Positions 6,505 through 12,578 of a stretch of 12,578 bases of DNA are shown piece after piece. A program made the translations under genes and the position numbers. The stretch comes from JAJBWD01 sp041821285. Lineage in GTDB: Bacteria; Bacillota; Clostridia; Clostridiales; Clostridiaceae. The notes under the pieces were generated by a model. That model was not told where the DNA came from. It worked only from the letters and a program-made list of their open reading frames with translations, and ran no database searches. The first letter of the stretch is position 1. Each line of letters begins with the position of its first letter. The stretch covers positions 1-12,578 of the forward strand of contig JBGUER010000090.1 in NCBI GenBank assembly GCA_041821285.1, in the 5' to 3' direction.

Positions 6505-6543
6505 AATGTAAGGGTATTTATATCCTTACATTTAGTTTTTTTT
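6505..6543 (+). terminator. Strong rho-independent terminator after mazF
   Basis: AATGTAAGG (6505-6513) pairs with CCTTACATT (6524-6532). An inner G-T, T-A, A-T run lengthens the stem to 12 pairs around a TTTA loop, and TAG plus eight T's follow. It begins six bases after the mazF stop, and its right arm also forms part of the ftsE promoter. Confidence 0.92.
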
Positions 6544-6553
6544 ATGGTATAAT
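6525..6553 (+). promoter_or_regulatory. Extended -10 promoter of ftsEX, overlapping the mazF terminator
   Basis: Perfect TATAAT (6548-6553) with the extended TGG just before it (6545-6547), and a four-of-six -35, CTTACA (6525-6530), at a 17-base spacing. That -35 is the right arm of the mazF terminator stem. Transcription would begin near 6560, about 40 bases before the ftsE ATG. Confidence 0.72.
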
Positions 6554-6599
6554 AGACTTTGAAAATAAGAATATTTTAGAGTATATTCTGGAGGTTTTT

Positions 6600-7286
6600 A
6601 TGATAAAATTCGACAATATTAGTAAAGTATATGATAAAAAAGTTATAGCTCTTTCAAATATAAATATAGAAATAGAAAGAGGAGAATTTGTTTTTTTGGT
6701 TGGACCTAGTGGAGCAGGAAAATCAACAATGATAAAAATGCTTTTAAAAGAAGTAGAACCTACAACAGGTAAACTTTATGTTAATGATTATGAATTAAAT
6801 TCTATTAAAAGAAAAGAAATCCCATACTATAGAAGGAAATTAGGAGTAGTTTTCCAAGACTTTAGATTAATTCCTAGTTTAAATGTATATGAAAATGTAG
6901 CGTTTGCTATGCGAGCAATCGAAGCTCCTGAAAGATTGATAAGAAAGAGGGTTCCTATGGTGTTATCTCTTACAGGGCTTTCTGATAAATACAAAGCTTT
7001 TCCAAATGAATTATCAGGAGGAGAGCAACAAAGGGTATCGTTAGCTCGGGCTATAGTTAACAATCCATCTCTTCTTATTGCAGATGAGCCTACAGGAAAT
7101 TTAGACCCAGATACTGCGCTTGATATAATGGAAGTTTTAAATGATATTAATCGTGCAGGAACTACTGTAGTTATGGCAACTCATGCCAAAGATATTGTAG
7201 ATAGGATGAGAAAAAGGGTTATTGCTGTTGAAAAAGGAATGATAGCAAGAGATGAAATGAAAGGTGGATATGGCTATGAAGCTTAA
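6600..7286 (+). CDS. ftsE: Cell-division ATP-binding protein FtsE
   Basis: The 228-residue ATPase subunit of the FtsEX complex, an ABC-type machine at the inner face of the membrane that converts ATP hydrolysis into activation of peptidoglycan hydrolases. It contains Walker A GPSGAGKST (35-43), the Q-loop VFQDFRLIP (84-92), the signature LSGGEQQR (138-145), Walker B LLIADEPTGNLDP (158-170) and the switch His195 (ATH). The length and the FQDFRL Q-loop are typical of FtsE rather than of other MacB-like ATPases. GGAGG lies five bases upstream of ATG 6600. The gene end overlaps ftsX by 11 bases, and the two form a two-gene operon with its own promoter and terminator. Confidence 0.96.
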   Translation: MIKFDNISKVYDKKVIALSNINIEIERGEFVFLVGPSGAGKSTMIKMLLKEVEPTTGKLYVNDYELNSIKRKEIPYYRRKLGVVFQDFRLIPSLNVYENVAFAMRAIEAPERLIRKRVPMVLSLTGLSDKYKAFPNELSGGEQQRVSLARAIVNNPSLLIADEPTGNLDPDTALDIMEVLNDINRAGTTVVMATHAKDIVDRMRKRVIAVEKGMIARDEMKGGYGYEA

Positions 7287-8166
7287 TACGTTTAGTTATT
7301 TTGTAAAAGATGCTGGATTAAGTTTTAAAAGAAATAAGGCTTTAAGTGTATCATCTGCTGGAACTGTAACGGCTACGTTGTTTATTTTAGGAATATTCAT
7401 TCTAGCTATGTTAAATGTTAATATAGGACTTAAAGATGTAGAAGCTAGGCTTGAAATAAAGGCATTTATGCAGGATGAAATTTCAAGTGAAAATAAGACT
7501 GAGATAGAAGATTTATTAGCTAGTAGTACATATATAAAAAGTTATGAAGAAGAGACAAAAGAGCAAGCACTTGTTAAGCTTCGGAAACAATTAGGTGAAG
7601 ATGGTGAAATGCTTACAGAAGGATATGATGAAAAGAATCCTCTTCCAAATTCATATGTTATAAGAGTTAAAAATGCAAGTCATGTAGATGATGTGGTTAA
7701 ATCTTTACAAGGGCTTGAAGGTATTCAGGAAATAAAAGACGGAAAAGAAGTAGTAGATTTACTTGTTAACGTGACTTCTACAGCTAAGTGGGTTGGAATT
7801 ATTCTTTTGGTTATTTTGGTAGGAGTTTCTCTATTTTTAATTGGGAATACCATAAAGCTATCAGTTTATTCTAGAAGGAAAGAAATAGGAATTATGAAAT
7901 ATATTGGTGCAACAGATTGGTTTATAAGGTGGCCATTTATTTTAGAAGGCGCTTTTATTGGTTTTATTGGTGCATTTATAGGAGATTTAATTCTTTTCTT
8001 TGGATACAGATACATTTTCAATAAAATATCAGAAAGTTTTATTATATCTAGTTTATTGAAACCAAATTATATTTTAACAACAATGATGCCATATTTTATA
8101 TTTCTTGGAATACTAATTGGGTGTATAGGAAGTATAATATCAATAAAGAAATATTTATCAGTTTAG
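7276..8166 (+). CDS. ftsX: Cell-division membrane protein FtsX
   Basis: The membrane partner of FtsE. With ATG 7276 it has 296 residues and the standard FtsX topology: a cytoplasmic N-terminus (MKLNTFSYFVKDA), TM1 about 23-47, a large outside domain about 48-170 that contacts cell-wall hydrolases, TM2 about 172-192, a cytoplasmic loop with SRRKEIGIMKYIGATDWFIR (199-218), then TM3 about 221-246 and TM4 about 270-290. The SRRKEI.IMK.IGAT loop is the signature through which FtsX/MacB-type permeases couple to the ATPase. GTG 7264 and ATG 7270 lie in frame upstream, but AAGGTGG (7261-7267) sits eight bases before ATG 7276, and MKLNTF matches family starts. In Firmicutes FtsEX activates DL-endopeptidases of the CwlO/PcsB type and aids sporulation; which hydrolase is served here is not visible. 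Confidence 0.95.
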   Translation: MKLNTFSYFVKDAGLSFKRNKALSVSSAGTVTATLFILGIFILAMLNVNIGLKDVEARLEIKAFMQDEISSENKTEIEDLLASSTYIKSYEEETKEQALVKLRKQLGEDGEMLTEGYDEKNPLPNSYVIRVKNASHVDDVVKSLQGLEGIQEIKDGKEVVDLLVNVTSTAKWVGIILLVILVGVSLFLIGNTIKLSVYSRRKEIGIMKYIGATDWFIRWPFILEGAFIGFIGAFIGDLILFFGYRYIFNKISESFIISSLLKPNYILTTMMPYFIFLGILIGCIGSIISIKKYLSV

Positions 8167-8189
8167 GCAGGATAACCTGCTTTTTTTTT
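8167..8189 (+). terminator. Rho-independent terminator right after ftsX
   Basis: GCAGG (8167-8171), loop ATAA, CCTGC (8176-8180), then nine T's. The stem is short but GC-rich for this genome and can be extended outwards through G-T and A-T pairs into the ftsX stop codon. It separates ftsEX from the ctp transcript. Confidence 0.9.
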
Positions 8190-8201
8190 AAAGAAAATTC
8201 T

Positions 8202-8230
8202 TTGCAAATTTTTTTTACTAAGGTTATAAT
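8202..8230 (+). promoter_or_regulatory. SigA-type promoter of the ctp-minJ-like operon
   Basis: TTGCAA (8202-8207), a 17-base spacer and perfect TATAAT (8225-8230). The predicted start near 8237 gives a leader of about 60 bases. I see no riboswitch-like structure in that leader. Confidence 0.72.
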
Positions 8231-8299
8231 TGTTGAAGATTATCATATGTAATAAATAATGAGAAAAAAAATTTATAATGATATTTAGGCGGTGATAGG

Positions 8300-9508
8300 A
8301 TGAAATCAAAAAAGAAATGGATAATAGTAACTGTAATATTACTCATTATTACTAATTCAATAACATTTGTTTTTTCAAATGCAGGATCTATATTTTTAGC
8401 TTCAAAAAGTTTAGTTTTAGGTGTTAATCAATATGAAGATTATAAAAGTTTTGGTAAAATGTTCTATGTAGAAGATTTATTATCTAAATTTTATTATGAA
8501 GATGTAGATAAAGACCTTCTAGTAGAAGGTGCAATAAAGGGTATGACTAATGCACTAAATGATCCTTATACTGTATTTATGAATAAAGATGAATATGAAG
8601 AAATGAATAAAATGACTACAGGGTATTATACAGGAATTGGGGTAGTTATGGAATTTAAAGATAGTAAAATATATGTTTCTACTGTTTATGATGGATCTCC
8701 AGCACAGGGAGCAGGTGTTTTGCAAGGAGATATTATTGAGAAAGTAAATGGTGAAAGTGTATCTAATATAAAAGATAATGAAATATCATCAAAGGTTATG
8801 GGAGAGGAAGGTACTGATGTAACGCTTACGTTTTATAGAGAAGGTGAAGGCTCTATTGACCTAACTATGACAAGAAAAAATATTTCTATAGATCCTGTTG
8901 AGTCTGAAATGATAAATGATAATATAGGTTATTTAAGACTTTCTATATTTAATGAAAATAGTAGCGAAAGCTTTAAAACTAATTTAGATGATTTAAATAG
9001 TAAAGGAATGAAAGGACTTATATTAGATCTTAGAGGTAATCCTGGTGGTGGACTTAGAGAATGCATAAATATTGCGTCTAATTTTATAGAAAAAGATAAG
9101 ACTGTAGTTTCAACTATTGATAATGCTGGAAATGAAAATTTGTATGAATCTAATGGTGGTGATTATTTAAAACTTCCTGTGGTAATATTAATTGATGCTA
9201 ATTCTGCTTCTGCTTCAGAAGTTTTAACTGGAGCTTTAAGGGATTATGAAAAAGCTACCTTAGTTGGTGAAAAAAGTTTTGGAAAAGGAATAGTTCAGAC
9301 TATAATAGAAACTGGTGATGGAACTGCGCTCAAGGTAACATTTTCCAAATATTATACCCCTAGTGGTGAAAATATTCATGGTATAGGAATAGAGCCAGAA
9401 TATAAGGTTTCATATCCTGAAGAATTATTGGAAAATCAATATTCAAGAGCTGAAGATCCGCAATATAATAAAGCTTTAGATTTAATGAAGGGTATATTAG
9501 ATAAATAA
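8300..9508 (+). CDS. S41 carboxyl-terminal processing protease (CtpA/CtpB family)
   Basis: A 402-residue serine protease that acts outside the membrane. An N-terminal signal anchor (KKK at 4-6, hydrophobic 7-25) exports it. A helical region follows (about 45-105, with LNDPYTVFMNKDEYE), then a PDZ domain (about 108-190, GIGVVME, GSPAQGAGVLQGDIIEKVNG) that senses substrate C-termini. The protease core holds GYLRLSIFNE, LDLRGNPGGGL (242-252), and NSASASE with Ser304, then Lys329 (FGKG) and Gln333. The 25- and 4-residue spacings equal the Ser309-Lys334-Gln338 triad of B. subtilis CtpB, so it should be active. Position after ftsX matches B. subtilis ctpB, which helps trigger SigmaK activation in sporulation; that specific role here is inference. 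The start is ATG 8300 behind GGCGGTGAT. The next gene begins 15 bases after its stop. Confidence 0.94.
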   Translation: MKSKKKWIIVTVILLIITNSITFVFSNAGSIFLASKSLVLGVNQYEDYKSFGKMFYVEDLLSKFYYEDVDKDLLVEGAIKGMTNALNDPYTVFMNKDEYEEMNKMTTGYYTGIGVVMEFKDSKIYVSTVYDGSPAQGAGVLQGDIIEKVNGESVSNIKDNEISSKVMGEEGTDVTLTFYREGEGSIDLTMTRKNISIDPVESEMINDNIGYLRLSIFNENSSESFKTNLDDLNSKGMKGLILDLRGNPGGGLRECINIASNFIEKDKTVVSTIDNAGNENLYESNGGDYLKLPVVILIDANSASASEVLTGALRDYEKATLVGEKSFGKGIVQTIIETGDGTALKVTFSKYYTPSGENIHGIGIEPEYKVSYPEELLENQYSRAEDPQYNKALDLMKGILDK

Positions 9509-9523
9509 GGAAAGGTGCATTAG

Positions 9524-10822
9524 ATGAGTATAGTAGTTTTAACATTAAGAGGGATAGCTTATGAACTAGCAGACCCATATGTTCTTATGCTTATTTTGGT
9601 TATGGGATTTATTCTATATAAAAGAAATAAGAGAACAGTAATGATGAAAAGAATGATAATAGGAAAAGATGAAAATACAGCTTTTGAACTTACTATAAGC
9701 CAAGTAGTTATAGGAGTTATTGCGGGAAGTATAATAAGTGTTATTTTATCAGTTTTAGGTGTAGCTTTTATAAATAATGTTTCAATATATTTGATATTTG
9801 TTTTATCTATGATATTTATGCTTATTAAGCCAAGGTTTGTATGTTTTGCTTATTCTGGAGCTGCGCTAGGTTTAATTAGTATTATTATTTCATTAATAAA
9901 GCCATATTATCCCAAAGTATATTCTAATTTAGATTTTCTAAGTATTGATATTGTTGCACTTATGACTCTTATTGCAGTTATTCATTTTGCAGAAGGAATA
10001 CTTGTGATATTAGATGGACATAGAGGGGCAGTGCCTGTATTTTCAAAACAGGATAATGAAATAGTAGGTGGATATTCCTATTCTAGATTTTGGCCTATTC
10101 CTGTAACTATATTTATTATCTTACAAAATTCTAAAGATATGGTTTTAGGAGATACTGTTCTTATGCCAAAATGGTGGCCTCTTATTAATTTGTCTGTTAC
10201 TGCTGAAGTGCTATTAGCAGCTATTATTATGTTAGTGCCTTTGTATGGTGTTATTGGATATAAAAGCATATCATTTACTATGGATAGAAAGAAAAAGCCT
10301 ATAACTTCAGGACTTTTACTAATGGTTTATGCTAGTATATTATTTTTACTTGCTCAAATAGCATATATAAATATATGGTTTAAATTATTAGTAGTTATAT
10401 TTGCACCTTTTGGTCATGAAAGTTTAAGTTTATATTCTAAATATAGGGAAATAAAGGATAAACCAAGATATGTAAGTACGGATGAAGGCTTTTCTGTTCT
10501 TCATGTATTGAAAAATTCACCAGCCTATGAGATGGGAATAAAGAGCGGAGATTTGCTAATTGAAGTTAATAATAACAAAATAGAAATAGAAAGAGATATA
10601 CTTGATGCAGAAAGTAGCGGAATTAATTTTATTTGGTTTAAGATAAAAACTATTAAGGGTGAAATAAAAGAAGTTAGTTACAATAAGATGAATTCTACTA
10701 AAAGACTTGGTATTGTATTTGTTCCAAAATTAGCTTCTATTAATAATAGGAGCAAAATAGTAAAAGTAGATGGTAGTGAGGAAAGCTTTAAAGATATATT
10801 AAATAAGTTTAAAAATGATTAA
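9524..10822 (+). CDS. Polytopic membrane protein with C-terminal PDZ domain (MinJ-like)
   Basis: A 432-residue membrane protein. Hydrophobic stretches near 18-32, 58-82, 86-101, 106-126, 141-163, 191-203, 226-245 and 262-295 suggest about eight spans. A cytoplasmic-type PDZ domain follows at about 318-395 (EGFSVLHVLKNSPAYEMGIK and SGDLLIEVNN). No protease motif is seen. Size, architecture and position after ftsE-ftsX-ctp match B. subtilis MinJ (YvjD), which links DivIVA to MinCD and controls where division occurs. Sequence identity to MinJ could not be measured, so orthology is inferred from layout and synteny. The start is ATG 9524 behind AAAGGTG at six bases. It is co-transcribed with the ctp gene and ends at a clear terminator. 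Confidence 0.8.
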   Translation: MSIVVLTLRGIAYELADPYVLMLILVMGFILYKRNKRTVMMKRMIIGKDENTAFELTISQVVIGVIAGSIISVILSVLGVAFINNVSIYLIFVLSMIFMLIKPRFVCFAYSGAALGLISIIISLIKPYYPKVYSNLDFLSIDIVALMTLIAVIHFAEGILVILDGHRGAVPVFSKQDNEIVGGYSYSRFWPIPVTIFIILQNSKDMVLGDTVLMPKWWPLINLSVTAEVLLAAIIMLVPLYGVIGYKSISFTMDRKKKPITSGLLLMVYASILFLLAQIAYINIWFKLLVVIFAPFGHESLSLYSKYREIKDKPRYVSTDEGFSVLHVLKNSPAYEMGIKSGDLLIEVNNNKIEIERDILDAESSGINFIWFKIKTIKGEIKEVSYNKMNSTKRLGIVFVPKLASINNRSKIVKVDGSEESFKDILNKFKND

Positions 10823-10829
10823 TTATGAT

Positions 10830-10862
10830 ATACTAGTAGATATATTCTGCTAGTATTTTTTT
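10830..10862 (+). terminator. Rho-independent terminator after the MinJ-like gene
   Basis: ATACTAGTAGA (10830-10840) pairs with TCTGCTAGTAT (10846-10856) around a TATAT loop: 11 pairs, one of them G-T, followed by a run of T's to 10862. It lies between the MinJ-like stop at 10822 and the uvrB promoter. Confidence 0.88.
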
Positions 10863-10864
10863 AC

Positions 10865-10893
10865 TTGAAAAAACATTTAATATGATGTAAAAT
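10865..10893 (+). promoter_or_regulatory. uvrB: SigA-type promoter of uvrB
   Basis: TTGAAA (10865-10870), a 17-base spacer and TAAAAT (10888-10893): five of six matches in each hexamer. Transcription should start near 10900, right where the LexA-box sequence begins. Confidence 0.72.
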
Positions 10894-10900
10894 TATAAAA

Positions 10901-10912
10901 GAACATACGTTT
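10901..10912 (+). promoter_or_regulatory. LexA/DinR (SOS) box in front of uvrB
   Basis: GAACATACGTTT fits the Gram-positive SOS operator core GAAC-RNRY-GTTY at every defined position; only the outer flanking C/G pair is missing. It covers the predicted transcription start and ends four bases before the GGAGG ribosome site, an ideal place for repression. uvrB is a classic SOS gene in Firmicutes, which supports the reading. Confidence 0.85.
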
Positions 10913-10927
10913 AATGGAGGTAAGCCC

Positions 10928-12578
10928 ATGGAATTTAAAATTCATTCAAAATATAAGGCTGCAGGAGATCAACCCGATGCTATAAATAGTATAGTAGATG
11001 GAGTGCTAAAAGGGGATGATTTTCAATGCCTTCTAGGTGTAACAGGGTCAGGAAAAACATTTACTATGGCTAATGTAATAGAAAGAGTTCAAAGACCTAC
11101 ATTGATTTTAGCACATAATAAAACACTAGCAGCACAGCTGTGCTCTGAATTTAGAGAGTATTTTCCTGAAAATTGCGTTGAGTATTTTGTATCTTATTAT
11201 GATTATTATCAACCAGAGGCTTATGTACCACAAACGGATACATATATAGAAAAGGATTCTTCAATAAATGATGAAATAGATCAGTTAAGGCATGCAGCTA
11301 CATCGTCACTTTTAGAGAGAAGAGATGTTATTATAGTAGCATCTGTATCTTGTATATACGGACTTGGAAATAAGGAAGAATATCAAAAGCTTACTATATC
11401 TTTTAGAAAAGGAAACGAAATAAATAGAGATAAAGTGCTTAAAAAATTAGTTGAAATTCAATATGAAAGAAACGAAATGAATTTTGTTCGAGGAACATTT
11501 AGAGTTCGTGGAGATACTTTAGATATATTCCCTGCTTCTTTTTCAGATAGGGCAATAAGGATTGAATTTTTTGGAGATGAAGTGGATAGAATAAGTGAAT
11601 TTGATCCTTTAACTGGGGATATTATAGGAAGAAGAAATAGTGTATCTATATTTCCAGCTTCTCATTTTGCAACTTCAGAGGAGAAAATAAAAGAATCTAT
11701 TGATAAAATAGAGGGAGAATTAGAAATAAGACTTAAGGAACTTATGAGTGAAGATAAAGTTTTAGAGGCTCAAAGATTAAAACAAAGAACAAATTATGAT
11801 ATAGAAATGTTAAGAGAGGTTGGATATTGTACAGGAATAGAAAACTATTCTAGAATATTAGATGGAAGAGCTAAGGGTACTCCTCCAGAAACTCTTATTG
11901 ATTATTTTCCTGATGATTTTCTTATGTTTGTAGATGAAAGCCATGTAACTTTGTCTCAAGTTAAAGCTATGTATAGGGGAGATAGGGCTAGAAAAGAAAC
12001 TTTGGTTAATTACGGATTTAGACTTCCATCTGCTTATGATAATAGGCCTTTAACCTTTGAAGAATTTGAGGGTAAATTAAATCAGTTGGTATTTGTAAGT
12101 GCTACTCCTGCTTTATATGAAAAAGAACATAGTAAAAATATAGCACAGCAGATAATAAGACCTACAGGTCTTTTAGACCCAAACATTATAGTTAAACCTA
12201 CAAAAGGTCAAATAGATGATTTATATACTGAAATAAACAATACTATAGATCAAGGATTTAGAATATTAGTTACAACGCTAACAAAAAAAATGGCGGAGGA
12301 TTTAACTGATTATTTTAAAGATTTAGGACTTGGAGTTGAATATCTTCATTCTGATATAGATACTATGGAAAGAATGAAGATAATAAGAGATTTAAGAAAA
12401 GGAAGTTTTGATGTTTTAGTTGGAATAAATCTTTTAAGAGAAGGGCTCGATATTCCTGAGGTTGCTTTAGTTGCTATTTTAGATGCAGATAAAGAAGGAT
12501 TTTTAAGAAGTGAAACTTCTTTAATTCAAACTATAGGAAGGGCTGCAAGAAATTCAGAAAGTAGAGTTATTATGTATG
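10928..12578 (+). CDS. uvrB: Excinuclease ABC subunit B, C-terminus cut by window edge
   Basis: The damage-verification helicase of nucleotide excision repair. UvrA loads it onto damaged DNA and it recruits UvrC for incision. The first 550 codons of about 660 are present, with no stop. Visible motifs are Walker A GVTGSGKT (37-44), the DNA-clamping beta-hairpin YYDYYQPEAYVPQTD (90-104), the DEAD-like VDESH (335-339), FVSATPA in the helicase core, and motif VI QTIGRAARN (534-542) just before the window ends. The missing part is the end of domain 3 and the C-terminal UvrC-binding coiled coil. The start is ATG 10928 with GGAGG seven bases upstream; MEFKIHSKYKAAGDQP is a typical UvrB opening. It is the first gene of a LexA-controlled transcript; uvrA would be expected downstream but is outside the window. 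Confidence 0.97.
   Translation, partial: MEFKIHSKYKAAGDQPDAINSIVDGVLKGDDFQCLLGVTGSGKTFTMANVIERVQRPTLILAHNKTLAAQLCSEFREYFPENCVEYFVSYYDYYQPEAYVPQTDTYIEKDSSINDEIDQLRHAATSSLLERRDVIIVASVSCIYGLGNKEEYQKLTISFRKGNEINRDKVLKKLVEIQYERNEMNFVRGTFRVRGDTLDIFPASFSDRAIRIEFFGDEVDRISEFDPLTGDIIGRRNSVSIFPASHFATSEEKIKESIDKIEGELEIRLKELMSEDKVLEAQRLKQRTNYDIEMLREVGYCTGIENYSRILDGRAKGTPPETLIDYFPDDFLMFVDESHVTLSQVKAMYRGDRARKETLVNYGFRLPSAYDNRPLTFEEFEGKLNQLVFVSATPALYEKEHSKNIAQQIIRPTGLLDPNIIVKPTKGQIDDLYTEINNTIDQGFRILVTTLTKKMAEDLTDYFKDLGLGVEYLHSDIDTMERMKIIRDLRKGSFDVLVGINLLREGLDIPEVALVAILDADKEGFLRSETSLIQTIGRAARNSESRVIMY

Noticed and set aside
6827..7063. Minus-strand open frame inside ftsE
   Set aside because: It is a mirror of the conserved ABC signature and Walker B region on the other strand, has no ribosome site and resembles no protein family.
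7264..7275. Upstream ftsX starts GTG 7264 and ATG 7270
   Set aside because: The only good ribosome site, AAGGTGG at 7261-7267, overlaps or abuts these codons but is correctly spaced for ATG 7276, which also gives the usual MKxxTF N-terminus.
8190..8203. Short inverted repeat AAAGAA-aa-TTCTTT just before the ctp promoter
   Set aside because: Only six AT-rich bases per arm and a two-base gap; no known operator fits and such repeats are common at this base composition.
9360..10269. Minus-strand open frames at 9360-9578 and 10078-10269
   Set aside because: Both are antisense to the ctp and MinJ-like genes, which carry clear family features; neither has a ribosome site or recognisable product.

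Overview
The window is a very AT-rich stretch of chromosome. Its gene content and order fit a spore-forming Firmicute of the genus Clostridium (sensu stricto): a class III (Firmicutes-type) fructose-1,6-bisphosphatase, an acpS-nnr-(alr)-antitoxin-mazF block, ftsE-ftsX-ctp-(MinJ-like)-uvrB, SigA-type promoters, purine-rich ribosome binding sites and U-tract hairpin terminators. The sequence alone does not fix the species. Both ends are cut inside genes: fbp on the left and uvrB on the right.

Layout. (1) 1-1223, minus strand: N-terminal 60% of fbp. (2) 1348-1689, plus strand: a short single-strand DNA-binding protein without the usual acidic tail. (3) 1697-1732: a bidirectional terminator shared with the convergent NADH-rubredoxin-oxidoreductase-like flavoprotein (1746-2918, minus), which has its own good promoter. 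(4) 3121-3474: a small clostridial hypothetical protein. (5) 3579-5452: acpS and nnr, overlapping by one base. (6) 5484-5784: the wrecked C-terminal end of an alanine racemase gene, with two frameshifts, an in-frame internal deletion and the catalytic N-terminal domain gone. (7) 5815-6543: a consensus promoter, a divergent ribbon-helix-helix-type antitoxin, MazF (EndoA) overlapping it by 41 bases, and a strong terminator. (8) 6525-8189: ftsEX with its own extended -10 promoter whose -35 lies inside the mazF terminator, closed by a hairpin that starts right at the ftsX stop. (9) 8202-10862: promoter, S41 carboxyl-terminal processing protease, MinJ-like polytopic PDZ protein, terminator. (10) 10865-12578: SigA promoter with a LexA/DinR (SOS) box over the start site, then uvrB.

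How the genes relate. ftsEX, the Ctp protease and the MinJ-like protein are envelope and cell-division functions, in the same order as the Bacillus subtilis ftsE-ftsX-ctpB-minJ region. mazEF is an mRNA-interferase toxin-antitoxin unit that has kept its ancestral place beside the former alr locus. acpS (lipid carrier activation) and nnr (repair of damaged NAD(P)H) are housekeeping genes. uvrB is an SOS-inducible repair gene.

I looked for a new system and do not see a convincing one. There are no transposases, phage genes, CRISPR arrays or rRNA/tRNA genes. The points most worth following are the alr decay, the unusual antitoxin beside it, and the MinJ-like protein in a clostridial setting.
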